The notes beneath the pieces are model-generated. The model was not told where the DNA came from and did not search any database. It saw nothing but the letters and a program-made list of their open reading frames with translations. A stretch of 64,000 bases of DNA from Streptomyces sp. NBC_01445 (GTDB taxonomy: Bacteria; Actinomycetota; Actinomycetes; Streptomycetales; Streptomycetaceae). The stretch lies in contig NZ_CP109485.1 of the NCBI RefSeq assembly GCF_035918235.1, positions 7,665,001 to 7,729,000 on the forward strand. Reading direction: 5' to 3'. The translations under genes were made by a program, and so were the position numbers. Every line of letters starts with the position of its first letter. The first letter of the stretch is position 1. Positions 46,823 through 55,666 of this stretch are shown piece after piece.

Positions 46823-48404
46823 GGAAGTTGTGCCGCGGCGCCGGACACGGTGTCGCCCACTCCAGCGAACGCCCGTAGCCCCACGGGTCGTCCACGTCGA
46901 CCTTCTGGCCGTACCTGGCCGTCTTCCAGACGTTGTAGAGGAACGGCAGCGTGGAGAAGCCGAGCAGGAACGAGCCGATGGTCGACAGGGTGTTGAGCGC
47001 CGTGAACCCGTCGACCGCCAGATAGTCCGCGTACCGCCGCGGCATGCCCTCGGCGCCGAGCCAGTGCTGCACCAGGAACGTGGTGTGGAACCCGACGAAC
47101 AGTGTCCAGAACTGGATCTTCCCGAGCCGCTCGTCGAGCATCTTCCCGGTGAACTTCGGCCACCAGAAGTAGAAGCCGCCGAACGTCGCGAAGACGACCG
47201 TGCCGAACACGACGTAGTGGAAGTGCGCGACCACGAAGTACGAGTCCGTCACATGGAAGTCCAGCGGCGGCACGGCGAGGATGACGCCGGTCAGGCCGCC
47301 GAACAGGAACGTCACCAGGAAGCCGACGGACCACAGCATCGGGGTCTCGAAGGACAGGGATCCCTTGATCATCGTCCCGATCCAGTTGAAGAACTTCACG
47401 CCCGTGGGCACCGCGATCAGGAACGTCATGAACGAGAAGAACGGCAGCAGCACCCCGCCCGTCACGAACATGTGGTGCGCCCACACGACGATCGACAGCC
47501 CGGTGATGGCCATCGTGGCGCCGACCAGCATCGAGTAGCCCCAGATCGGCTTGCGGCTGAAGACCGGGAGGATCTCGGAGACGATGCCGAAGAACGGCAG
47601 CGCGATGATGTAGACCTCCGGATGGCCGAAGAACCAGAAGAGGTGCTGCCACAGCAGCGCACCCCCGAACTGGGCCTCGAAGACCACGGCCCCGAAGCGC
47701 CGGTCCGCCTCCAGGACGAGCAGCGCCGCGGCGAGCACGGGGAAGGCCATCAGCACGAGGATCGACGTGAACAGCGTGTTCCACGTGAAGATCGGCATCC
47801 GGAACATCGTCATGCCGGGCGCCCGCATCCCGATGATGGTCGTCAGGAAGTTCACCGCGCCGAGGATCGTGCCGAAGCCCGCGAGCGCCAGACCCATGAT
47901 CCACATGTCGGCGCCGATGCCCGGTGAGCGCGTCAGGCTGTTGAGCGGGGCGTACGCGAACCAGCCGAAGTCCGCGGCCCCGCCGGGCACCATCAGCGAG
48001 CCGATCACGATCAGCCCGCCGAACAGGAACAGCCAGTACGAGAACATGTTGAGCCGGGGGAACGCCACGTCGGGGGCACCGATCTGCAGCGGCATGATCT
48101 CGTTGGCGAAGCCCGCGAAAGTCGGGGTCGCGAAGAGCAGCAGCATGATCGTGCCGTGCATCGTGAAGAGCTGGTTGTACTGCTCGTTGGACAGCATCTG
48201 AAGCCCGGGCCGCGCGAGCTCCGCCCGCATCAGGAGCGCCATGACGCCGCCGGCGAGGAAGAACGCGAACGACGTGATCAGGTAGAGGTGGCCGATCTTC
48301 TTGTGGTCCGTGGTGGTCAGCCACTCCACGACGATCCGGCCCGGCGTCTTCGTCCGCGCCGCTCCTGGTGCCGGCTGCACGGGCTGCACGTCCGTCGTAC
48401 CCAT
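46698..48404 (-). CDS. ctaD: cytochrome c oxidase subunit I, solitary paralogue (568 aa)
   Basis: The heme-copper oxidase core subunit of the aa3 type: about twelve membrane helices, heme a ligand region [21 protein letters not shown] with the His-Tyr pair of CuB, VWAHHMF (two CuB His), and HFHYVVFG with the heme ligands. Conserved [12 protein letters not shown] begins the protein. The start is ATG 48404 with GAGGGGG upstream. No ctaC, ctaE or qcr genes are adjacent, unlike the main Streptomyces oxidase locus, so this is a second, isolated copy. Its C terminus overlaps the WYL gene by 125 bases. Confidence 0.93.
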   Translation of the reverse strand: MGTTDVQPVQPAPGAARTKTPGRIVVEWLTTTDHKKIGHLYLITSFAFFLAGGVMALLMRAELARPGLQMLSNEQYNQLFTMHGTIMLLLFATPTFAGFANEIMPLQIGAPDVAFPRLNMFSYWLFLFGGLIVIGSLMVPGGAADFGWFAYAPLNSLTRSPGIGADMWIMGLALAGFGTILGAVNFLTTIIGMRAPGMTMFRMPIFTWNTLFTSILVLMAFPVLAAALLVLEADRRFGAVVFEAQFGGALLWQHLFWFFGHPEVYIIALPFFGIVSEILPVFSRKPIWGYSMLVGATMAITGLSIVVWAHHMFVTGGVLLPFFSFMTFLIAVPTGVKFFNWIGTMIKGSLSFETPMLWSVGFLVTFLFGGLTGVILAVPPLDFHVTDSYFVVAHFHYVVFGTVVFATFGGFYFWWPKFTGKMLDERLGKIQFWTLFVGFHTTFLVQHWLGAEGMPRRYADYLAVDGFTALNTLSTIGSFLLGFSTLPFLYNVWKTARYGQKVDVDDPWGYGRSLEWATPCPAPRHNFLTLPRIRSESPAFDLHHPAFASARPLSRPVPVPGTDGPEPS

Positions 48405-48816
48405 CGCTTGCCCCCTCGCTTCTCGCGCCCCGGGCCTGCCTCGAGCACACGCCATGATGCTCGCTTCCCCACCGACTCCGACAGGGGGCCTACGGGAGCT
48501 CTGTGTCGCGTTCATGCAATTCCGATGGGGCGTCAACTGATGAAGAGCGCCCGGGAATCAGAATTGGGCGGGGCCCGGACGCTGTCGTGGCGCTATTTCC
48601 GGGCACGTTATCCGGGCGCTTTCGGCGAAGTCGCGGAATTATGCCGTGGCGCGCGCAGAACAAGTGCAGAAGGAGCATTGAATCGCTCGTACGTGTGACG
48701 GAGTTCGAGTGAAACGCGTGTCGTGGACCTGTGACAGAAGCGTGACCGGAGGGGGACCCGTGACGGCGTGCGGCCCGCCCTGGTGTCAGGCAGCCCGGCC
48801 GCCTAACGTGGCGGTC
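48405..48816. other. 412-bp divergent intergenic region
   Basis: Between ctaD (leftward) and the I78-type gene (rightward). No gene is supported. The part at 48560-48700 is less GC-rich and likely contains the ctaD promoter. TAACGT (48804-48809) lies 7 bases before the ATG of the downstream gene. A GAAGGAGCATTG at 48669-48680 looks like a ribosome site but opens only a 6-codon frame. Confidence 0.5.
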
Positions 48817-49032
48817 ATGGCACCCATTCCGACCCCTCCCGCAGACCCCCAGGACACTCTCGACACGTACGTCGGCCTCGATGCGCCGGGCGCCGAGGCG
48901 CGGGCCCGTGAGCGCGGCTGGTCCACGGTCAGGTCGCTGCCCCCGGGCGCGATCATCACCATGGAGTACCGCGCGGGACGGCTGAACTTCGAGGTGTCCG
49001 ACGGCACCGTGACCCGCTGCTGGAAGGGCTGA
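48817..49032 (+). CDS. I78-family peptidase inhibitor-like protein (71 aa)
   Basis: The C-terminal 45 residues (AEARARERGWSTVRSLPPG, YRAGRLNFEVSDGTVTRCWKG) match the fold pattern of inhibitor I78 proteins, small serine-protease inhibitors of potato-inhibitor type. No signal peptide is seen, so the target would be cytosolic. Start ATG 48817, or GTG 48808 three codons upstream; the lack of a Shine-Dalgarno and the TAACGT hexamer 7 bases before the ATG favour leaderless translation. A very strong terminator follows. Confidence 0.8.
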   Translation: MAPIPTPPADPQDTLDTYVGLDAPGAEARARERGWSTVRSLPPGAIITMEYRAGRLNFEVSDGTVTRCWKG

Positions 49033-49043
49033 CGGGACAACGC

Positions 49044-49080
49044 GAAGGCCCCCGGTTCCGTGTGGGAACCGGGGGCCTTC
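49044..49080. terminator. bidirectional terminator between I78-type and PAP2 genes
   Basis: Perfect 16-base arms 49044-49059 (GAAGGCCCCCGGTTCC) and 49065-49080 with a 5-base loop, extended by partial pairing outside. It separates convergent genes. Confidence 0.9.
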
Positions 49081-49146
49081 GGCGTTGCGGGGGTCAGGCT
49101 GTGCGTACCGGCCCCGCGGCCTGCGGCGCTCTCGCGCTTACGCCGG

Positions 49147-50175
49147 TCAGCCGCCGGCGACCGGGCGGGCGGCCGACGAGGTGCCGCGCGGCACCCGGTC
49201 CGCGTGCGGCGGCCTGCGGCTGCCGGCCGGGGTGACCGGGGTGCGCTCGGAGCGCGCGGTGTGCGGACCCGGGGCGAGCAGCCCGGGGGGCCGCACCGCC
49301 CGCGCGGTGCCGACCGGTTCGCGTACCGGCGGCTCCTCCGAGGCCGGCGGGGCGGCGCGCTGCGGAACCAGCGTGGGCGTGGCGGCGGCCGGGGCGGGCG
49401 CCGGGAGCGCGCCGGAACGGCGGCTGCGCCACAGCTCGCGCAGCGAGAAGATCCAGGCCTCGACCTGCGTGATCAGCGGTTCGACCCAGGGCAGCGCGAG
49501 CAGGATGAGCAGACCCGCGGCCCAGCCGAGGAAGACATCGCTCAGCCAGTGCGTACCGAGGTACACGGTGGTCAGGCCGACGCTCAGCGAGATCACGGCG
49601 GAGGCGGCCGACAGCCAGCGCCTGGCGCGCGGCGTCGAGGCCAGATAGGCGAGGATTCCCCAGGTCACCACGGCGTTGGCGGTGTGGCCCGAAGGAAATA
49701 TATCGCCGCCCTGCCACATCTCGTTCGAGCCGATCGTGGTCGCGTAGTGCGGGCCGAGGCGGCCCATGCCGAGCTTGGCGGCGCCCACGGTGATGTTCAG
49801 GAGCAGCAGCGCGGCACCGAACATGAGCAGCGGCCGCAACGTGTGCTGACGCCAGGAGCGCCAGCCGAGCCAGGCCATGACCATGACCGCGGTCGGCCCA
49901 CGCTGGCCGAGCACGACCCAGTAGTCCAGGAACGCGTGGATCTCGGGCCACTGCTGGTAGGGCCGGAAGAACATGACCTGCCAGTCGAACGTGACGAGCC
50001 AGGACGTGATCAGCACGGCCACCACGATGGCGAGGTAGAAGGACAGGGTGGCTCCGAAGAGCACGACCCTGTGCCGGCTCATCCTGGGCACATCCAGGTT
50101 GACCGGTCGTTCCGGCTCACGGTCGAGGCGGGCGAAGAGCCGCTCCAGACGGGTGAGGTTTCGTTCGGTACGCAC
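49147..50175 (-). CDS. PAP2 superfamily membrane phosphatase (342 aa)
   Basis: A membrane-bound phosphatidic-acid-phosphatase-type enzyme. KLGMGRLGP (134-142) is the variant first motif, FPSGHTAN (160-167) the second with catalytic His, and VYLGTHWLSDVFLG the third with the nucleophilic His. Five to six hydrophobic helices surround them. Residues about 270-342 are a Pro/Ala/Arg-rich cytosolic tail. Possible substrates are undecaprenyl pyrophosphate or phosphatidate. GTG 50175 is inferred as start because TAGCGT (complement of 50183-50188) lies 7 bases before it; upstream sequence is AT-richer and non-coding. Confidence 0.88.
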   Translation of the reverse strand: MRTERNLTRLERLFARLDREPERPVNLDVPRMSRHRVVLFGATLSFYLAIVVAVLITSWLVTFDWQVMFFRPYQQWPEIHAFLDYWVVLGQRGPTAVMVMAWLGWRSWRQHTLRPLLMFGAALLLLNITVGAAKLGMGRLGPHYATTIGSNEMWQGGDIFPSGHTANAVVTWGILAYLASTPRARRWLSAASAVISLSVGLTTVYLGTHWLSDVFLGWAAGLLILLALPWVEPLITQVEAWIFSLRELWRSRRSGALPAPAPAAATPTLVPQRAAPPASEEPPVREPVGTARAVRPPGLLAPGPHTARSERTPVTPAGSRRPPHADRVPRGTSSAARPVAGG

Positions 50176-50437
50176 CCAATCGACGCTACAGCGAGTGAGT
50201 GCCGAACCCGGCCGATTCACTCGGTTTGTGATGACGATGTGATGTGGGATTGCTCTCAGCGGGGCCTTTATTCCTGCGGATATCACTATCCGACCGGAGC
50301 GTTGCCTTCAATTACATTGATCATTTCGTGCATTCGTTTTTCGGCGCGCCCGAATTCGTTCACCGACGGCTTCCCTGGAATTTCCCGCCCGATCACCCGG
50401 CGCGATCGGACGGGCCTCCCCGGGTCCGCCGGGTCGA

Positions 50438-51595
50438 TCAAGGAGGCCCCGACCCGTTCAGCCAGAAGGCCCCGTACACCGCCGACGCCACGGCCACGCC
50501 CCCGAGCACCGCCGCCGATCTGCTCGTGCGCAGCCGGGCGAGCGCCACCGCGACCGGCAACAGGAGCGGGAACGCGGGCAGCAGCAGCCGCGGCTTCGAG
50601 CCGAAGTAACCCGACGCGCACAGCGCGAGCGCGACGACGATCCCGCAGTAGACGAGCAGCGCGAGCGGCTGACCTCGCCGTACGCACAGCACGTAGAGCC
50701 AGATCACGAGCGCGACCCCGACGATCAGGCCGAGCCCCGCGAGCGCCGAGGGGAACGACGTGAACTTGTCGCCGACGAAGCGCGCGAAGGCGAGACCGCC
50801 GTCGAAGCCGTTGCCCCACTGACCCTGGACGTCGAGATAGCCGAAGAGGCCGCCCCCCGTGCGATGCCCCACCCACAAGACGTACGCGGCGGCGCCCAGG
50901 GGAGCGAGCAGCACGCCGACGGCCATGCGCCAGGAGACCCTCTTCTCACGCACGACCTGGACCACGGCCGTCGCCCAGAGCGCGGCGACCACCGCCGCAC
51001 CCACCGGCCGGGTCAGACCCGCGAGCGAGGCGAGCAGCCCCGCGCTCACCCACCGTCCGGTAAGCACCGCGTACAGCGACCAGGCCGCGAGCGCCGTGAA
51101 CAGTGACTCGCTGTACGCCATCGACTGCACGATCCCGACCGGGAGCACCGCCCACAGCACGACCGCGCAGACGCCGGCCCGCCGCCCGTACAGGAGCTCG
51201 GCCACGAGGAAGATCCCCCAGGCCGCGCAGAGCGACGCGAGCCAGCTCACCACCAGGCCCGCGTCCGCGTACGACAAAGGGCTCACCGCCGACACCAGCC
51301 GCTCCAGCCACGGCAGCAGCGGGAAGAACGCGAGGTTCGAGTGCACTGTGCCGTCCGGCAGGCGCACCTCCCAGCCGTAGCCGAAATCGGCGACGCGGGT
51401 GTACCAGAGAGAGTCCCAGCGGGCGGTCAGCAGCGTGTGCGGGCTCTTCCCCTTGGCCGCGCTCCACACGGCGAGCAGGATCAGGCCCAGGGCGCGCACC
51501 CCGGCATAGGCAAGGAGCGCCGGCGCCGCGCGACGCAGCGCACCGGCCGCCCGGGCCGGCGTGCTCCGCGGTTCTTGCAGGTCGACTTCGGTCAC
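50438..51595 (-). CDS. PIG-V-like membrane mannosyltransferase (385 aa)
   Basis: A multi-pass membrane protein with the motifs of lipid-linked-sugar-dependent mannosyltransferases: ARWDSLWYTRVADFGYGW in the first extracytoplasmic loop with the catalytic Asp, and NLAFFPLLPWLERLV. About ten helices follow. It resembles actinobacterial PIG-V/GT76-like enzymes that use polyprenyl-phosphate mannose to modify lipids or proteins. Start GTG 51595 (then TEVDLQEPRSTP). It is in the same direction as the PAP2 gene, 262 bases upstream of it; that gap has no gene. Confidence 0.8.
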   Translation of the reverse strand: MTEVDLQEPRSTPARAAGALRRAAPALLAYAGVRALGLILLAVWSAAKGKSPHTLLTARWDSLWYTRVADFGYGWEVRLPDGTVHSNLAFFPLLPWLERLVSAVSPLSYADAGLVVSWLASLCAAWGIFLVAELLYGRRAGVCAVVLWAVLPVGIVQSMAYSESLFTALAAWSLYAVLTGRWVSAGLLASLAGLTRPVGAAVVAALWATAVVQVVREKRVSWRMAVGVLLAPLGAAAYVLWVGHRTGGGLFGYLDVQGQWGNGFDGGLAFARFVGDKFTSFPSALAGLGLIVGVALVIWLYVLCVRRGQPLALLVYCGIVVALALCASGYFGSKPRLLLPAFPLLLPVAVALARLRTSRSAAVLGGVAVASAVYGAFWLNGSGPP

Positions 51596-51656
51596 GGCGT
51601 CGATTATCGGCGCCGGGCGCAACCGGACCGCACGCCCGGTGCGTGGTCCGGGAGCA

Positions 51657-51678
51657 GAGCGTGGCGTACGCCACACTC
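51657..51678. promoter_or_regulatory. 22-bp palindrome, likely repressor site
   Basis: GAGcGTGGCGTACGCCACaCTC: the inner 14 bases are a perfect palindrome and the outer three pairs also match, with one mismatched pair between. It lies between the divergent mannosyltransferase (62 bases) and MFS exporter (177 bases) genes. The form suits a TetR- or GntR-like dimer; no regulator gene is adjacent. Confidence 0.65.
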
Positions 51679-51792
51679 CGCGGCCGAGCGCATGAGAGGT
51701 CCGCCACGTGTCACCGCAATGGACTCGCGTACTCTGGCGGCTCACTCGCCAATCGTTGCGTGGGCACGGGAGTCCGCTCCTTCCGGCCGCAA

Positions 51793-51817
51793 CCGCGGGG
51801 AAGTCCCCACCCCGCGG
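51793..51817 (+). repeat. hairpin in the MFS gene leader
   Basis: CCGCGGGG (51793-51800) pairs with CCCCGCGG (51810-51817), 9-base loop, ending 37 bases before the ATG. It may be an attenuator or simply stabilise the leader. Confidence 0.5.
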
Positions 51818-51854
51818 ATCCGCCGAGCGCGAGGGACCACTGGGAGGTACGCAT

Positions 51855-53486
51855 ATGACCGGGACGATCACGGCCACCGCGCCCTCTCGCCTGCGGACCG
51901 CAGGGCCAGGCGCCAATCGCTGGGTCGTCCTCGTCGTCCTGTGCACCAGCCTGCTGCTCGTCGCCCTCGACGCGACCGTGCTGCACGTCGCCGTCCCCGC
52001 CGTCACCCAGGACCTGCGCCCCTCGGCCGTCCAGCTGCTCTGGATCGTCGACGCCTATCCGCTGATCTGCGCGGCGCTCCTGATCCTCTTCGGCACGCTC
52101 GGCGACCGTGTCGGCCGCAGGCGCGTACTGCTCCTCGGATACGGCCTCTTCGGCGTGGCCTCCGCACTCGCCGTGTTCGCCTCGACACCGCACATCCTGA
52201 TCCTGGCCCGCGCGCTGCTCGGCGTCGGCGGCGCGATGATCATGCCCGCGACCCTGTCGATCCTGCGCGCGGTCTTCCCCGACCGGCGCGAGAGGGCCGT
52301 CGCGATCGGTGTCTGGTCCGCGGTCGCCGCGATAGGCGCCGCCACCGGACCGGTCCTCGGCGGCTTCATGGTCGAGCACTTCTGGTGGGGCTCGGTCTTC
52401 CTGATCAACATCCCGCTGATGGCCATCATGCTGCCCCTCGGCCGTCTCATACTTCCCGAGTCCAAGGGCCGCTCCGACGGGCCCTGGGACGTGGTCGGCG
52501 CCTTCATGGCGGCCGTCGGAATGCTCGGTGTCGTCTACGGCGTGAAGCGGCTCGGCGTCGACCGCGACCTGCTCGACCCGTCCGCCGTCGGTCCCCTCCT
52601 CGTCGGCGCGGCCGTGCTGATCGTGTTCGTGCGGCGGCAGAAGCGCCGCGAGCACCCGCTCATCGATATGAAGATGTTCGCGAGGCCCGCCTTCTCCACC
52701 GCGGTCGGCTGCATCGTCCTCGCCATGCTCGCCCTGGTCGGCCTGGAGCTCATCGCCGTCCAGTACCTCCAGCTGGTACTCGGCCTGAGCCCCCTGGAGA
52801 CAGGTGTACGGCTGCTGCCACTCACCTTCGCGGCGATGGCCGCGGGCGTCCTCGGCTCGGCCCAGCTGCGCCGCTTCGGACCGCGCCGCATGGTCTCGGC
52901 CGGCTTCGTCCTCACCGCGGCCGCGGTGCTCATGCTCACGCCGATGGGACAGCACGACCGGCCGTCGCTGCTCATCTTCGGCTTCGTCCTTCTCGGCTTC
53001 GGCCTGCAGACCACCCTCTTCGGTGCCTACGAGTCGATGCTCAGCGAGGCCTCGGCGGAGGACGCGGGCGGCGCCGCCGCGATCGGGGAGACCTCCTACC
53101 AGCTCGGCGCGGGCATGGGCATCGCCCTGCTCGGCTCGGTGATGAACGCCGCGTACGCACCCGGGATCGCCCGGGTCACCGGAGTGCCCGGATCCGCGAG
53201 CGCCCACGCGGGCAACTCGCTCGGCGAGGCGTACCAGGTCGCGACGCGGCTCGGCGGCACGGCCGGTGAGGCGCTGCGCAGCGCCGCCCGGGTCGCCTTC
53301 GTCCACGGACTGCACGTGACGCTGTTCGTCAGCGCCGGGTTCCTGCTGCTCGGGGCGGTGGCCGCGCTGCGGCTGCCCAAGCGGATGGAGTGCGAAGCCG
53401 CTGCCCCGCAGGACGCTGAGGGCACGGCGAAGATCGGGCCCCAGCGCGGTCCCGAGCGGGTCGGCGTGGAGTCCACTGTCGCGTGA
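51855..53486 (+). CDS. MFS drug:H+ antiporter, DHA2 (14-TM) family (543 aa)
   Basis: An efflux transporter of the QacA/EmrB/actinorhodin-export type. TM1 motif LDATVLHVAVPAVTQDL, motif A GDRVGRRRVLLLG, and antiporter motif C in GAATGPVLGGFMVEHFWWGSVFLINIP are present; fourteen helices are predicted by length and hydrophobicity. Start ATG 51855, 6 bases after GGGAGGT. Exports hydrophobic compounds across the membrane in exchange for protons; the substrate is unknown. A palindromic site 177 bases upstream suggests repression. Confidence 0.92.
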   Translation: MTGTITATAPSRLRTAGPGANRWVVLVVLCTSLLLVALDATVLHVAVPAVTQDLRPSAVQLLWIVDAYPLICAALLILFGTLGDRVGRRRVLLLGYGLFGVASALAVFASTPHILILARALLGVGGAMIMPATLSILRAVFPDRRERAVAIGVWSAVAAIGAATGPVLGGFMVEHFWWGSVFLINIPLMAIMLPLGRLILPESKGRSDGPWDVVGAFMAAVGMLGVVYGVKRLGVDRDLLDPSAVGPLLVGAAVLIVFVRRQKRREHPLIDMKMFARPAFSTAVGCIVLAMLALVGLELIAVQYLQLVLGLSPLETGVRLLPLTFAAMAAGVLGSAQLRRFGPRRMVSAGFVLTAAAVLMLTPMGQHDRPSLLIFGFVLLGFGLQTTLFGAYESMLSEASAEDAGGAAAIGETSYQLGAGMGIALLGSVMNAAYAPGIARVTGVPGSASAHAGNSLGEAYQVATRLGGTAGEALRSAARVAFVHGLHVTLFVSAGFLLLGAVAALRLPKRMECEAAAPQDAEGTAKIGPQRGPERVGVESTVA

Positions 53487-53505
53487 CGGCTGCCGCGGGC
53501 GGTGA

Positions 53506-53523
53506 CCCGGCCGAGGGGCCGGG
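53506..53523. terminator. small hairpin between MFS and sepF
   Basis: CCCGGCC (53506-53512) and GGCCGGG (53517-53523) pair around a 4-base loop between convergent genes. Confidence 0.5.
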
Positions 53524-53542
53524 CCCTACCCACCCGTGACGC

Positions 53543-53995
53543 TCAGCTCTGGTTGAAGAAACCGTCCGTCGGACGGCTCTCCGCCTCGCCGTTGACCACC
53601 TGCGTGTCGGCAGGGCTCAGCAGGAACACCCGGTTCGCCACCCGCTCGATGGAACCTCGCAGCCCGAACGTGAGCCCGGCCGCGAAGTCGACGACGCGCT
53701 TGGCGTCCCCGGGCTCCATGGCCGTGAGGTTGATGATGACCGGGACACCCTCCCGGAACATCTCGCCGATGCCACGGGCGTCCCGGAATCCGTCCGGGGT
53801 GACCGTGCCGATCCGGCGGCCCTGCTCCTCGGCGGCGTCGGCCGCCACCTTCACGCGCGGGTCCGTGACCCAGGCGGCGCCGGTCTGGGGCTCGGCCCCC
53901 TCGGCCCTGTCGTCGTCGTAGCCGTCGTAGTAACGCTCGTCATCGTTGTCGTCGACGAGGCCAAGCCAGGCACTCGCCTTGCGCACCGATCCCAT
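53543..53995 (-). CDS. sepF: SepF-family cell division protein paralogue (150 aa)
   Basis: SepF anchors FtsZ to the membrane and aids septum formation. The core is [48 protein letters not shown], the dimerising alpha/beta domain; the N terminus [16 protein letters not shown] can form the membrane-binding amphipathic helix, followed by an acidic linker [18 protein letters not shown]. Streptomyces carry several SepF proteins; this is not the copy in the ftsZ cluster because no division genes are nearby. Start ATG 53995 with GAGGAGGCG upstream. Confidence 0.9.
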   Translation of the reverse strand: MGSVRKASAWLGLVDDNDDERYYDGYDDDRAEGAEPQTGAAWVTDPRVKVAADAAEEQGRRIGTVTPDGFRDARGIGEMFREGVPVIINLTAMEPGDAKRVVDFAAGLTFGLRGSIERVANRVFLLSPADTQVVNGEAESRPTDGFFNQS

Positions 53996-54195
53996 GGACG
54001 CCTCCTCTCACAGCGGTTCCTCCGCGTTTCGCATCCCTATGGTCGTCCATGATGCGGATGGTGCGCCAAGTGGATAGTCGCCGCGCGGGGTTTTCGTGAC
54101 GCTACTGGTGCAGAGTCAACACGGCGCTGTCCCTTGAATCCCAAGGGTCGTATCCCGTACGGCTGCTGACAGTGAGTGAAATATGATTCTTCGCG

Positions 54196-54227
54196 GCGTA
54201 CGGGTGACGACCGGTGCGTACGGGTGA
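54196..54227. repeat. two direct 12-bp repeats in the sepF/DUF5685 divergent region
   Basis: GCGTACGGGTGA occurs at 54196-54207 and 54216-54227, one every 20 bases, so both would lie on about the same helix face. The 290-base region 53996-54285 has no gene; TACGAT at 54241-54246 could serve as the -10 of the rightward gene. Confidence 0.5.
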
Positions 54228-54285
54228 ACGGCACCCTCGATACGATGCTGCAGCTTACGTCTTCAGGACCCTCGGGGGAGTCGTC

Positions 54286-55623
54286 TTGTTCGGAATAGTC
54301 CGGCCCTGCAGTCATCGTCTCGGCGAGGGGCTCAAGGCGCAATGGATGGCTCATCTGTGCGGACTCTGCCTGGCGCTTCGCGGTGACCACGGGCAGTTCG
54401 CGAGGATTGTCACGAACTACGACGGTTTGCTGATCTCGGTTCTGACGGAGGCTCAGGCTGAACATGCCGCCGGGGGACGGCGCACGGCGGGGCCCTGTCC
54501 ACTGCGCGGGATGCGCACCGCCTCCGTCGCGCAGGGCGAGGGCGCCCGGCTCGCCGCCGCCGTCTCACTGGTCCTCGCCTCGGCGAAGGTCCGCGACCAC
54601 GTCGCCGACGGCGACGGCCTCCTGGCCCGCAGGCCGGTGGCCGCGGCGGCCCGCCGGGTGGCCACGAAGTGGGGAAAGGCCGGATCCCGTACGGGTTCTG
54701 ACGTGGGGTTCGATACGGCCGTCCTCGTCGACGCCGTGGAGCGCCAGATCGGGATCGAGTCGCTCGCCGGCCTCGGAACCCCGGTGCTCTCGGTCACCGA
54801 GCCGACCGAGACGGCGACCGCCGCCGCCTTCGCGCACACCGCCGTCCTCGCGGGACGCCCCGGCAACGCGGCGCCGCTCGCCGAGGCAGGCCGGCTTTTC
54901 GGGCGGCTCGCACACCTCCTGGACGCCGTGGAGGACAAGGAAGCTGACGCCGCGTCGGATGCCTGGAACCCGCTCACGGCGACGGGCACGGACCTCACCG
55001 AGGCGCGCCGCCTCGCCGACGACGCGCTGCGCGGCATCCGTCTCGCCCTGCGCGAGGCCGAATTCGTCGACGGCGCGCTCGCGCATCTCCTGCTCGTCCA
55101 CGAACTGCGCCGCTCGGTCGACCGCGCCTTCGGCACGTCGGGCTGCGCGCACGGCGCCGACGCGTCCCATGGCGCTGATCCCTCTCACGGAGCCGGCCCC
55201 TCACACGGCGCGCACGCACCGACGGCGTCCAGCCCGCAGCAGGGCCCGGGTGCGCCCGGCCCCTGGGTGCCCACCGGATCGGGCCCGTATGTGCCACCCG
55301 GGTCCTCTGGGCCGTACGGCTCGCAGAATCCGTACGGCGGCGGGCAGGGCGGTCCCGGTGGTCCGGGCGGGCCCGGTGGCTTCGGTGGGGGGCCGTCCTT
55401 TCAGCCGCCGAAGCCCGGCAAGCGCGGGTTCTTCGCCGGGTGCGCCGCGGCGATCGGGCTCTGCTGCACCTGCAAGGTGTGCTGTGCCGACGAGTTCGAG
55501 GGGCCCTGGTCCCGGAAGAAGCGTGACGGCTGGTGCAGCGACTGCTGTTCGACCGACTGCAGCTGCTGCGAGGCGTGCTCCATCTGCGAATGCTGTGAGT
55601 GCTGCTCCTGCTGTGACTGTTGA
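54286..55623 (+). CDS. DUF5685-like protein with cysteine-rich tail (445 aa)
   Basis: The N-terminal part (FGIVRPCSHRLGEGLKAQWMAHLCGLCLALRGDHG) resembles Streptomyces DUF5685 proteins, with conserved Cys in RPC and LCGLC. A helical middle contains IGIESLAGLG and LFGRLAHLLDAVEDKEADA. A Gly/Pro/His linker (about 310-385) leads to a C-terminal segment with 21 Cys in about 63 residues (CCTCKVCC, CSDCCSTDCSCCEACSICECC). The function is unknown; metal binding is likely. Start TTG 54286, 5 bases after GGGGGAG (54274-54280), giving the expected LFGIVRPC N terminus. Confidence 0.85.
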   Translation: MFGIVRPCSHRLGEGLKAQWMAHLCGLCLALRGDHGQFARIVTNYDGLLISVLTEAQAEHAAGGRRTAGPCPLRGMRTASVAQGEGARLAAAVSLVLASAKVRDHVADGDGLLARRPVAAAARRVATKWGKAGSRTGSDVGFDTAVLVDAVERQIGIESLAGLGTPVLSVTEPTETATAAAFAHTAVLAGRPGNAAPLAEAGRLFGRLAHLLDAVEDKEADAASDAWNPLTATGTDLTEARRLADDALRGIRLALREAEFVDGALAHLLLVHELRRSVDRAFGTSGCAHGADASHGADPSHGAGPSHGAHAPTASSPQQGPGAPGPWVPTGSGPYVPPGSSGPYGSQNPYGGGQGGPGGPGGPGGFGGGPSFQPPKPGKRGFFAGCAAAIGLCCTCKVCCADEFEGPWSRKKRDGWCSDCCSTDCSCCEACSICECCECCSCCDC

Positions 55624-55666
55624 GGCCCGCGGGCTCCGGGTCCGGGTCCGGGTCCGGGGCCCGGCG

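Noticed and set aside
48490..48700. Small frames of about 60 codons upstream of ctaD
   Set aside because: Codon bias is poor, there is no convincing ribosome site, and no family is recognised; treated as intergenic.
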